From: Haladaptatus litoreus
GTDB taxonomy: Archaea; Halobacteriota; Halobacteria; Halobacteriales; Haladaptataceae
Assembly (NCBI RefSeq): GCF_900156425.1
Contig: NZ_FTNO01000005.1
Span: 62,001 to 126,000 of the forward strand
Direction of reading: 5' to 3'
DNA length: 64,000 nt
This document shows, in pieces, positions 1-6,944 of the stretch. Numbering within the stretch: the stretch's first letter is position 1; each line of letters starts with the position of its first letter. The notes under the pieces were generated by a model. That model did no database searches and was not told the origin of the DNA. It worked only from the letters and a program-made list of their open reading frames with translations. The position numbers were made by a program, and so were the translations under genes.

Positions 1-2
1 TA

Positions 3-1085
3 GCGCACGCGAACCGCGTCCGGTGGCTGGATTCGGACACCCTGCTGGCTCCAATCGGCGACGAGGGAAGTACCCGACTCGTCCGCTGTTTCGTCGACGG
101 AAGCGACCCGGAGTTTACTCTCGAATCGCAGGGCGATTATCAGACGATTCGAACCTTCGACTACGCGGGCGAGACGGTTGCCCTGCTGTCCACCGAACCC
201 GAAACGGTCGGCGACCTGTACGCGATGGACGCGGGCGACCTCGAATTCGGCGAACCCGCACGGTTGACCGCCCTCAACGAGGCGTTCGAGGAGTCTCACG
301 CCATGCCCGGTTGTCGGCGCGTAGTCTACGAAAACGAATCCGGCGACGACATCGAGGGAATCGTCTACTTCCCCGCCGATTTCGACCCGGAGGACTCCGA
401 CCCGCACCCTCTCGTCGTCTCCATCCACGGCGGCCCGATTTCCTACGACGCACCCGAGTTCGTCTTCGATTACGCGTACTGGGCCGACAAAGGGTACGTC
501 GTCTTTCGTCCCAACTACCGCGGAAGCAGTTCCTACGGCCGGGAGTTCAGCGAAATCCTCCGCGGCGCGTGGGGGTCGTGCGAAGTCGATGACGTGACGT
601 CCGGCGTCGAACATCTCGTCGAACGAGGGTGGGTCGATGACGACCGCACCTTTGCTACTGGATTCTCCTACGGCGGTATCACGACGGGCTATCTCGTCAC
701 GAATACGAACCGATTCGCGGGCGCCGCGGCGGAACACGGCATCTACGATTTACGCTCGTGTTACGGCACCGACGACGCCCACAAATGGTGGGAGAACGAT
801 TTCGGCCTGCCGTGGGAGAACCCGGAAACCTACGATTCTGCATCTAGCATCACCGACGTCGGCAACGTCGAGACACCCTTGCTGGTCACGGCAGGTGGCG
901 ACGATTGGCGCTGCCCGCCGTCGCAGTCCGAACAGCTCTACATCAGCGTAAAGAAGCAAGGCGTTCCCGCGAAACTCGTCGTCTATCCCGACGAACACCA
1001 CAACATCGGCGACCCAGACCGCGCGATTCACCGCCTCGAACAGTTGACCGAGTGGTTCGAAACCCACGACCCGGGGCAAGTGTAA
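3..1085 (+). CDS. S9 family (prolyl oligopeptidase-type) serine peptidase, 3' part
   Basis: The gene starts upstream of the window; the open frame runs from the left edge to a TAA. The visible part holds the end of a beta-propeller-like region followed by an alpha/beta-hydrolase domain. The nucleophile elbow reads GFSYGG, with the Ser codon at 666-668. An oxyanion-type HGGP motif lies near 430-440, and an Asp in AGGDDW and a His in DEHHNI complete the likely triad. Members cleave short peptides or acyl-peptides in the cytoplasm. No neighbour shares its strand closely; the next gene starts 124 nt downstream. The family is clear. The exact substrate (dipeptidyl or acylaminoacyl peptides) is not. 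Confidence 0.9.
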   Translation, partial: AHANRVRWLDSDTLLAPIGDEGSTRLVRCFVDGSDPEFTLESQGDYQTIRTFDYAGETVALLSTEPETVGDLYAMDAGDLEFGEPARLTALNEAFEESHAMPGCRRVVYENESGDDIEGIVYFPADFDPEDSDPHPLVVSIHGGPISYDAPEFVFDYAYWADKGYVVFRPNYRGSSSYGREFSEILRGAWGSCEVDDVTSGVEHLVERGWVDDDRTFATGFSYGGITTGYLVTNTNRFAGAAAEHGIYDLRSCYGTDDAHKWWENDFGLPWENPETYDSASSITDVGNVETPLLVTAGGDDWRCPPSQSEQLYISVKKQGVPAKLVVYPDEHHNIGDPDRAIHRLEQLTEWFETHDPGQV

Positions 1086-1209
1086 GGTTCAAAACAGCCA
1101 GTTTTGTGGCTAAAAAGTTACCGTTCGTCACCTGTAATGGCTCATTAGTTTGTGAACGGTCGCTCGCTTTATTCGCTCGCTCAATCTACTTTGACACGGA
1201 GGGAAAACC

Positions 1210-1626
1210 ATGAGTGAAACCGAAACAAGGGAGCGAACGACACGCACCACGGACACTGACACGTCGAATCTGAAGTGGCTGAGCGGGTTCGTCTCGCTCG
1301 TCGGGGCGTGGATATTCATCTCGTCGTTCATCTATCCGGCGATGTCGATAACGAGCTACTGGAACAACATCATCATCGGGGCCGCGATTTTCCTCGTCGC
1401 CGGATACAACTACTATCGCATGACGAAGGGACTCACGGCCAGTATCGGCAGTTCGTCGTTCGTCGCGCTGTTGGGACTGTGGATGATTCTCGTTCCGTTC
1501 GTGATGACTGTGGGAGCGGCGTTCTGGAGCGATATCATCTCGGGAGCCATCGTCGCCGTAATCGCTGGCTACAACGCCTACGCGGGCCGAGAAGCGAGGG
1601 CTGGCGCGCCTGCCGGAACCGCCTAA
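1210..1626 (+). CDS. SPW repeat family membrane protein
   Basis: 138 residues. An acidic, Thr-rich N-terminal tail of about 22 residues is followed by four predicted membrane helices arranged as two similar halves: WLSGFVSLVGAW...YWNNIIIGAAI and FVALLGLWMILVPF...FWSDIISGAIV. Each half ends in an AGYN motif. This two-fold repeat is typical of SPW (pfam03779-type) proteins, whose function is unknown. The Ser-Pro-Trp signature is degenerate here (LVPF in the second half). It stands alone between the S9 peptidase and a convergent membrane protein. The ATG is 9 nt after a GGAGGG stretch, which could act as a ribosome binding site. Confidence 0.75.
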   Translation: MSETETRERTTRTTDTDTSNLKWLSGFVSLVGAWIFISSFIYPAMSITSYWNNIIIGAAIFLVAGYNYYRMTKGLTASIGSSSFVALLGLWMILVPFVMTVGAAFWSDIISGAIVAVIAGYNAYAGREARAGAPAGTA

Positions 1627-1636
1627 CTGGAACGAG

Positions 1637-1873
1637 TTAGGTGCGCTCCAGTTTATCGAGTCGGAAGGTTGCGAGGTGATAGCGCGTGACGAGCACCGCG
1701 AACGCGACCATGACGACGGCGAACAGTGCATGGAACGAAACCGTCGTTCCATGGGCGAGGCCGTTCCACAACTGAGCGAGTCCGATTGCCACTGGCCCGA
1801 AACTGAACAAGCCGGTCTGAACCGGCAGTTCGCGGCACAGTTCGCGGAAGGAAACGGTTGCTTTGTCGGTCAT
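1637..1873 (-). CDS. Small two-helix membrane protein, function unknown
   Basis: 78 residues from the ATG at 1873; an in-frame GTG at 1933 would add 20 residues and overlap the preceding stop by one base. Two hydrophobic segments are visible (about LFSFGPVAIGLAQLWNGLA and HALFAVVMVAFAVLVTRY), followed by a short basic, cytoplasmic-looking tail. It lies directly downstream of the HalOD1 gene on the same strand and is probably cotranscribed with it. I do not recognise a family. Confidence 0.55.
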   Translation of the reverse strand: MTDKATVSFRELCRELPVQTGLFSFGPVAIGLAQLWNGLAHGTTVSFHALFAVVMVAFAVLVTRYHLATFRLDKLERT

Positions 1874-1932
1874 CAATCGGTCCTTGACGCCATTCACGGG
1901 CGCGCCGTCAATACCATTTCGAAACGTCCCCA

Positions 1933-2259
1933 CTATTGGTCGGAATCGTGAGTTTCCGGTACGTAGATATGAATCTCGCCGTCCCCGTGAACGACGACCT
2001 CACACCCTCTTGCGGTAAAAACGACTTTTCCATTCTCCCGAGAACCACCGCTGTGTTTCTGGCTGAACAGTGCGTCGAGTGCGTCCGGGTCGACGCTGTC
2101 GTAAAGCCACGTTCGTCGGTCGTCGTCCGTTCCGACGATTTCTTCGACGCCGCGAACCACTCTCGTACTCACTCTATCGGTATCACTGGTAATTCGGTAG
2201 GTGATACGTTCGTCGGTATCCAATTTTTCGGCTCTCTCTGTCAGTTTTTCTCCTTTCAT
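1933..2259 (-). CDS. HalOD1 output-domain protein
   Basis: 108 residues and soluble. The core reads WLYDSVDPDALDALF, then a glycine/serine loop, then a beta-rich end with VVFTARGCEVVVHGDGEIHIYV. This matches the haloarchaeal HalOD1 output domain, found alone or at the C-terminus of signalling proteins and of unknown biochemical role. The first 35 residues contain a conserved-looking YRIT segment. Upstream lies an AT-rich stretch, and the downstream membrane protein probably shares the transcript. The family call comes from motif memory. Confidence 0.7.
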   Translation of the reverse strand: MKGEKLTERAEKLDTDERITYRITSDTDRVSTRVVRGVEEIVGTDDDRRTWLYDSVDPDALDALFSQKHSGGSRENGKVVFTARGCEVVVHGDGEIHIYVPETHDSDQ

Positions 2260-2399
2260 TGTCTCGTCTCTACTCGGTTAGTTAGCAAGTCAGACTGGTT
2301 TCAAGAATAAAAGAATCTCGATTGACGATGAAACAATTCGATGCTTCTCCCGGGGTTTCTGTCCCAAAACCCCGTACGATTCCCATCTCCACATTCGGC

Positions 2400-3749
2400 C
2401 TACTCCCGTCGTCGCCAGAGGAGGACGGACAGAGCAACCGCGGCGATTGCAAGGATACCGGTGAATCCGGGGAGACTCGTCCCAGTTCGTTCGTCTCCCG
2501 ACTGCGCGGTCGATGCGGAACCGTTCGCTTCGGCGGTTTCACCCGACTCCGAACCGCCGCCACCGTCCGTCGTTCCGCCCGATTCGGAAACCTGTCCACC
2601 GGAACCGAGATGAAGCACCCAGCCATCCATTCCCTCGGCCCCGAATCCACCCGTCTGTCCCGCCAAGAGATAGCCACCGCCGTGTGCGTTCACCGCGGGG
2701 AACGGCTTGTCCCACTGCGCACTCCCGTAGGCGCTCTCCCACTGAACCGCTCCGTCACCATCGGTCTTTACCACGTATCCGTCCGCACTCCCGATTCCGC
2801 CGGTCAGCGTCCCGCCGGTGAACAGGTACCCACCGTCGTCCGTTTGCATCGCTGAATCGAGCCAATCCACGTCATTTCCGCCGTATCGGTTCTCCCACGC
2901 CAGTTCGCCGTTCGCGTCGTATTTTAGCACCCACCCATCCCGCGAATCGCCGCTTTCGGATTCGCCGGAGAGGACGATTCCGTCGTCATCGCCCGTCGCG
3001 GCCCAAATCGCTTCTCTGTCCGACCCGCCTGCAGTCTTCTGCCAGCGTCGTTCGCCGTCGTTTCCGACGCGCATCGCCCACGCATCTTGACTACCGCCTT
3101 CGACTTCGCCCGCGACGAAATAGCCGTTCGACGCCGGAACGACGCCTTTGAATTGTCCGGAGGAATACGAATCCGGCGCAGCGTAGGTTTCCTCCCACGC
3201 CCGCTCGCCCGAACCATCGAGTTTCAACAGCCATCCTTTCGTTCCCGAATCGCTCGTCCATCCTGCGAGCACGTATCCGTTTCCGTCCCGTTCGAGTCCG
3301 TAAAACGCGCCCGCTCCGGGCGTTCGCTCGTTCCGCGTTTCGCCGTTCGCGCCCAGTTCGACGACCCATCCGGTCGCAGCTCCGCCACTGTCGGTTCGTC
3401 CGGCGACCATCGCACTGCCGTCGTCGTTCGTCACGACGGAGTAGAATCGGTCGGTGCCCGGCCCGGATAGCGTCCGCTCCCACTCCTGTTCGCCCTCGCC
3501 GTCGATTTTCACGACCCAGCCGTCGATTCCACTGCCGGAGTTTTCGATTTCTCCGACGAGGATGTACCCGCCGTCCTCGGTTCGAGCGACGTCGTTGAAG
3601 ATGTCGTCGCCGGAACCACCATAGGTTTGATTCCAGCGTTCGGTCGGTTCCGGTTCCGCTTGCAGTTCCGCCGCGCCGCCGGGGAGCGAAATCGCTCCCG
3701 CGGCGACGACGACGGAGAGAACGAACACAAGTGTCGCGGTACGTGGCAT
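2400..3749 (-). CDS. Secreted repeat protein with PGF-CTERM archaeosortase anchor
   Basis: 449 residues from the ATG at 3749. A Sec-type signal peptide (hydrophobic core LVFVLSVVVAAGAISL) is followed by six to seven beta-repeat units of about 50 residues. Each carries a DGGYIL/NGYVLAG/GGYLLAG strand and a DGWVVK-like strand, which suggests a beta-propeller exposed outside the cell. Next come a low-complexity Gly/Ser/Glu linker and a C-terminal LPGF motif, a membrane helix and an RRRE tail. That tripartite tail is the PGF-CTERM signal recognised by archaeosortase A, which processes the protein for lipid attachment at the cell surface. Ligand unknown. It is a single gene. Confidence 0.85.
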   Translation of the reverse strand: MPRTATLVFVLSVVVAAGAISLPGGAAELQAEPEPTERWNQTYGGSGDDIFNDVARTEDGGYILVGEIENSGSGIDGWVVKIDGEGEQEWERTLSGPGTDRFYSVVTNDDGSAMVAGRTDSGGAATGWVVELGANGETRNERTPGAGAFYGLERDGNGYVLAGWTSDSGTKGWLLKLDGSGERAWEETYAAPDSYSSGQFKGVVPASNGYFVAGEVEGGSQDAWAMRVGNDGERRWQKTAGGSDREAIWAATGDDDGIVLSGESESGDSRDGWVLKYDANGELAWENRYGGNDVDWLDSAMQTDDGGYLFTGGTLTGGIGSADGYVVKTDGDGAVQWESAYGSAQWDKPFPAVNAHGGGYLLAGQTGGFGAEGMDGWVLHLGSGGQVSESGGTTDGGGGSESGETAEANGSASTAQSGDERTGTSLPGFTGILAIAAVALSVLLWRRRE

Positions 3750-3947
3750 GCGCAAGTGGTCGGGACTTCCGGCATTTGTTATGACCGCCGTACGCCGAAA
3801 GCAGGTCTGTGCTGTCCTTCCACAGCGGTTCTCTGCTCGCTAGTAGCTGTCGTCTATCTGCCAACAGGTGCCTGCTGGCCATCGACAACAACCGCCTGAA
3901 ACGCCGGAATGGGAACCCATTCCTCCGTGCGGTTCCTGGCCGAGCGT

Positions 3948-4361
3948 ATGGTTCGTACCGCAGTTCTCTTCGCTCTGCTCGGAATGCTCGCGTGGGGCGT
4001 GTGGGCCGTGTTCGCCGACTACGCCACGCAGACTCTCGAACCGGAAGTCGCGATGGCGATTTCCTACGCTATCGGCGTCGGCGTCGCAATCCTCTACATC
4101 GCCGTCCAGTCCGGCCCGGTGACGCTGACTAACTCGGGGGTCACGTTCGCAATCGCTGGCGGCCTGTTCTCAGGCATCGGGTCGATAAGCTACTACGCCG
4201 CGCTTCAGTACGGAAGCACGGCGATTGCGACGACCATCACAGCACTGTATTTCATCGTCGCCGCGGTTCTCGGGGCCGTCTTCCTCGGCGAATCGGTGAG
4301 CATGCGGGATATGGCGGGCATCGGCCTCGCAATCGGCGCGGTTGCGCTACTGGCGACGTGA
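3948..4361 (+). CDS. Half-size EamA/DMT-family transporter
   Basis: 137 residues from the ATG at 3948; the frame extends 13 codons upstream but that segment is not hydrophobic. It has about five membrane helices, and the last ends in the typical EamA close GIGLAIGAVALLAT. The preceding helix holds TTITALYFIVAAVLGAVFLGE, the conserved part of the EamA repeat. Usual DMT transporters carry two EamA domains in about 290 residues, so this single-domain form should act as a dimer, like SMR/EmrE-type proteins. Substrate unknown. Confidence 0.8.
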   Translation: MVRTAVLFALLGMLAWGVWAVFADYATQTLEPEVAMAISYAIGVGVAILYIAVQSGPVTLTNSGVTFAIAGGLFSGIGSISYYAALQYGSTAIATTITALYFIVAAVLGAVFLGESVSMRDMAGIGLAIGAVALLAT

Positions 4362-4478
4362 ATCGGGGCTATAAACTGTATTCTGCGATACTATTCTGCT
4401 GTGTCGGACATTGGCTCGTAGTGGTTGGTGACGTTTTCACGGACTATTTTCGTCGCTCTTGCTCACCATCTCTTATAC

Positions 4479-4494
4479 TTTAGGCCAACCTAAA
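4479..4494. promoter_or_regulatory. Distal iron-box-like operator (DtxR type)
   Basis: The sequence TTTAGGCCAACCTAAA is a perfect 6-bp inverted repeat separated by 4 bp. It resembles operators bound by DtxR/IdeR-family, metal-dependent repressors. Its centre lies 36 bp upstream of the next box and about 21 bp upstream of a TATA-like element at 4505-4512. Confidence 0.75.
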
Positions 4495-4514
4495 ATCCGA
4501 AACGCATTTAACGT

Positions 4515-4530
4515 TTTAGGCGAGCCTAAA
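4515..4530. promoter_or_regulatory. Proximal iron-box-like operator (DtxR type)
   Basis: TTTAGGCGAGCCTAAA sits between the TATA-like element (4505-4512) and the ATG at 4534, which is 3 nt beyond its end. A repressor bound here would cover the transcription start of a leaderless mRNA. The same box core recurs at 5562, 59130 and 60632. Confidence 0.8.
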
Positions 4531-4533
4531 AAC

Positions 4534-4611
4534 ATGGTTCGGGAGACGACGAGAGACGAAACTCCGTACACTACACCCCGCCGAGTCGAAATCGGTGAAT
4601 ACGGTGGCTAA
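4534..4611 (+). CDS. Putative 25-residue leader peptide ORF
   Basis: This short frame begins with ATG 26 nt after the TATA-like element and ends with TAA 5 nt before the start of the next gene, in a different frame. The peptide is polar, rich in Arg, Thr and Glu, with no hydrophobic segment; it ends in EIGEYGG. A GGTGG stretch in its last codons lies 9 nt before the downstream ATG and could serve as a ribosome binding site, so translation of the two may be coupled. Whether the peptide itself works, or only its translation matters, cannot be told. It could also be a chance ORF in an untranslated leader. Confidence 0.4.
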   Translation: MVRETTRDETPYTTPRRVEIGEYGG

Positions 4612-4616
4612 AATCC

Positions 4617-5495
4617 ATGGTTGGAAGCACCCTCGGCAAACTCCGCCGACATATCGAAGCCCTCGAAAGCGACGGCGGTCGATACTACCCCGTTTGCGGG
4701 CGCACGGGCGACCGACCGGTTCCTACCGTCGGAAAGCGGTTCGAAAGCCGCGAAACCGCGGACAGAGCAGTGCGTGCAACTGAACGGTATCGAAGCGCAC
4801 TGCGACGATATGACCCGCAACTCCCGTACTACGATTTGATAGTTTGTGAGGAACCGGTCGTAAATACTCCGCAAGAACCGGAATCGAAATCGACCGCACT
4901 CAGACGACGACAGTTAATCGAGTTCTGTCACACGGTCGCAGGTGCGGTGTTCGAAACCGTCGCCGAGTCGCCCCACGACGCGGTCGAGCGAGCGGTGATG
5001 GACACCTACCTCGATGCCGCGGAATCCATCGAAAGTCCCGACGAACTTTGCCTTCGACTGCTCGAAAGCATGAGCACGGAACTCGAAAACCACCTGACGA
5101 CGGAAGAACAAGCGGCCATCATTCGAACGGCTGCGGAGCGAATCTCACCGCACTCTCCCTGCGAAGAACCGCTTTCGGAAACGCTTGCCCGACTGCACTC
5201 TGCATCGCTCGTGTCGAATTATACGCTTCGGCCGTCTTCGACCGATTCCTGCTCGGAGGGACGAATGTGGAATGTAACGTTGACCGCATACGCACTCGAC
5301 ACGGTCGATGGCCGGATATCCACCCTTCCGCTTATCGTCGAACTTGTCAGTCGGTGTCCCGATTCGACGCTCCAAATTTCGCATGCGGAACGGTTCGAGG
5401 CCGATGACTCGCCATTGACGTGGCGTTTTCGCGTGTCGATTGCCTCCGGTGGTACTCCCGCTGGCCTCGTCAGTGTCCCCGAGGTGTCGAACTGA
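4617..5495 (+). CDS. DUF7551-like haloarchaeal protein, iron-box controlled
   Basis: 292 residues and soluble. The N-terminal 75 residues form a compact domain with a YYPVCGRTGDRPVP motif, FESRETADRAVRATERYR and a PYYDLIVCEEP end. I associate this with the haloarchaeal DUF7551 family (name from memory). The middle is helical (about residues 95-200), and the C-terminal 80 residues look beta-rich. Four Cys occur in the last 200 residues without a clear metal motif. Two iron-box-like operators precede the transcript, so expression is probably induced by iron limitation. No biochemical function is known to me; the link to iron is inferred from the promoter only. Confidence 0.65.
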   Translation: MVGSTLGKLRRHIEALESDGGRYYPVCGRTGDRPVPTVGKRFESRETADRAVRATERYRSALRRYDPQLPYYDLIVCEEPVVNTPQEPESKSTALRRRQLIEFCHTVAGAVFETVAESPHDAVERAVMDTYLDAAESIESPDELCLRLLESMSTELENHLTTEEQAAIIRTAAERISPHSPCEEPLSETLARLHSASLVSNYTLRPSSTDSCSEGRMWNVTLTAYALDTVDGRISTLPLIVELVSRCPDSTLQISHAERFEADDSPLTWRFRVSIASGGTPAGLVSVPEVSN

Positions 5496-5561
5496 TGGTG
5501 ATGGTGGCCGATTCGGTTCGCATAAACGGAGAGAAAGAAGCGAAAACCCGTACCTTTTTAT

Positions 5562-5577
5562 TTTAGGTCTGCCTAAA
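5562..5577. promoter_or_regulatory. Iron-box-like operator before the CxxC mini-protein gene
   Basis: TTTAGGTCTGCCTAAA has perfect 6-bp arms around TCTG. A TATA-like run at 5554-5560 precedes it, and the ATG at 5586 follows 8 nt after it. The geometry matches the 4515 box. No second box is present 36 bp upstream. Confidence 0.75.
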
Positions 5578-5585
5578 TCACTTTG

Positions 5586-5753
5586 ATGCCTGCACGAACC
5601 GAGTCTCAGTCTGACGGAAGGGAGAATTCCGATGCTCCCTCCCGTCCGGAAATTGCCGCCTGTCGCAGTTGTCCCGAAAAGGTCGTATTCCTCGAATCGG
5701 ACAACACCGACGGCTGGATTTCGAGCGACCTCACCGTCGATTTGATTCGATAG
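5586..5753 (+). CDS. Small CxxC protein, iron-box controlled
   Basis: 55 residues. The N-terminal half is polar and probably disordered. The second half reads AACRSCPEKVVFLESDNTDGWISSD, whose key residues are the Cys pair (C-x2-C) and the conserved-looking Gly-Trp-Ile-x-Ser-Asp end. I recall similar 50-60-residue proteins with CRxCPxKVVFxE and DGWI/DAWI motifs in other haloarchaea, usually uncharacterised. A single CxxC cannot by itself form a four-ligand zinc site, so dimerisation or a partner would be needed to bind metal. The start is supported by the TATA-like element 29 nt upstream. Expression should respond to iron. Confidence 0.65.
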   Translation: MPARTESQSDGRENSDAPSRPEIAACRSCPEKVVFLESDNTDGWISSDLTVDLIR

Positions 5754-5836
5754 CTCTTCCCAGCAGTTTCCGGAATTTTCCACCGCCGAGCGCCGCCCGA
5801 CGAGTTTTCCTTGCGGCGTGGCGTACACTGTTTTCG

Positions 5837-6130
5837 ATGTCGAACGACACCCAAACCAACGACGACCGCACGACGATTCGAACCGGGCGCGACTTCGAAC
5901 AGGAGTACCGTTTGAGCGCGAGCGAAGTAGGCACGTTCCTCGTCAAACTCGGCGAGCAACTCCGCGACGACGACGAACTGACCATTCTCACCGACGAGTG
6001 GGAACTTCCCTTCGCGTTCGGCGACCCCGTCGGACTGGAAATCGACTTCAGCGGCGTCGGCGAACCGGAACTCGAGATAGAAGTAGAGATACCCGGACGT
6101 CCCGGCGACGAGGCACCGGACGTTCGGTAG
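5837..6130 (+). CDS. amphi-Trp domain-containing protein
   Basis: 97 residues from the ATG at 5837; the longer frame upstream is not protein-like. After a polar N-terminal tail comes the domain: YRLSASEVGTFLVKLGEQL, a DDELTILTDEWELPF strand pair, and a terminal run of alternating acidic and hydrophobic residues (LEIDF, LEIEVEIPG). This matches the haloarchaeal amphi-Trp domain, thought to form an amphipathic sheet; function unknown. It ends 4 nt before the convergent dpsA stop. Confidence 0.7.
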   Translation: MSNDTQTNDDRTTIRTGRDFEQEYRLSASEVGTFLVKLGEQLRDDDELTILTDEWELPFAFGDPVGLEIDFSGVGEPELEIEVEIPGRPGDEAPDVR

Positions 6131-6133
6131 CGC

Positions 6134-6679
6134 TTATTTAAGCGCAGATTCGAGGACGAGCGTGTCGTCTTCGAGGTAGTGGGCGAAAACGTGGGCGTGT
6201 TCTTCGAGGTCTTCTAAGTGTTCGCGAAGCATCTCCGATGTCGCGTAATCGCCGAGGCCTTCAGCGAGTTCGATGTGTTCGCGGTAGCTCTCGATGATGT
6301 CGCCGTACATTCCGAGGTCGTGTTCGAACGACGTTCGAATGTCGTACACGTCTTCGTCTTCCGGTTCCACCGTCGCGGCCTCCGAGAGTGCGGTCATGCT
6401 CGCGTGGGGAACACCGCCCAGCGTTTGCGCTCGTTCTGCGAGTTCGTCAGCGGCCTCCTCTACGTCCTCGTAGGCTTCCTGCAGGAACAGGTGGATGTCG
6501 AGGTGTTCGGCGCCCTCGACGTTCCAGTGGTGCTTGTGAAGTTGGTGGTACAGCACGTAGGCATCCGCGAGGTCGGTGTTGAGCGCATCGATTATCTGCT
6601 CCGCCTTCTCCTGGTCGAGGCGTACAGGGTTTTCCTCGACGGTGCCCGCTTCTTGTCGAACGGTTTTCTGGGTACTCAT
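6134..6679 (-). CDS. dpsA: DNA-protecting ferritin-like protein DpsA
   Basis: 181 residues from the ATG at 6679, close to the roughly 180-residue haloarchaeal DpsA. The ferroxidase ligands of the Dps family are visible: His in LHKHHWNVEG, then Asp/Glu in HLFLQEAYEDVEEAADELAERA. Dps assembles a dodecameric shell that oxidises and stores iron and shields DNA from hydrogen peroxide. The start is supported by a palindromic TATA-like CTTATAAG at 6707-6714, about 31 nt upstream. The frame continues 14 codons further but would lie inside the promoter. It sits beside iron-box-controlled genes, which fits a shared iron response. Confidence 0.92.
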   Translation of the reverse strand: MSTQKTVRQEAGTVEENPVRLDQEKAEQIIDALNTDLADAYVLYHQLHKHHWNVEGAEHLDIHLFLQEAYEDVEEAADELAERAQTLGGVPHASMTALSEAATVEPEDEDVYDIRTSFEHDLGMYGDIIESYREHIELAEGLGDYATSEMLREHLEDLEEHAHVFAHYLEDDTLVLESALK

Positions 6680-6734
6680 TGCATCTCTAGAATGGTGCTT
6701 CATCACCTTATAAGTTCCCAAAACGGAAATAATT

Positions 6735-6750
6735 TTTCAGCCCACCTAAA
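6735..6750. promoter_or_regulatory. Degenerate iron-box-like site upstream of dpsA
   Basis: TTTCAGCCCACCTAAA has one intact half-site (CCTAAA) and two mismatches in the other. Its centre is about 32 bp upstream of the dpsA TATA-like element, so an activating or architectural role is more likely than simple blocking. This is weak evidence from sequence alone. Confidence 0.3.
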
Positions 6751-6944
6751 AATCAATAGTATTTCTTCGAATTTCAGTTTGGCTCTGAATAGTTCAAATC
6801 GCTGTTCTCCCGGAGAGGCTTCGTTCTCAACAGTGTCAACTATTCAACTAAAATTAATATCTGCTAACACTTTTTACTACCACCAAGGACTGTTATTACG
6901 GGAATACGTTCGTCACCCGATTCGAAACTCACGCTAATATATCC

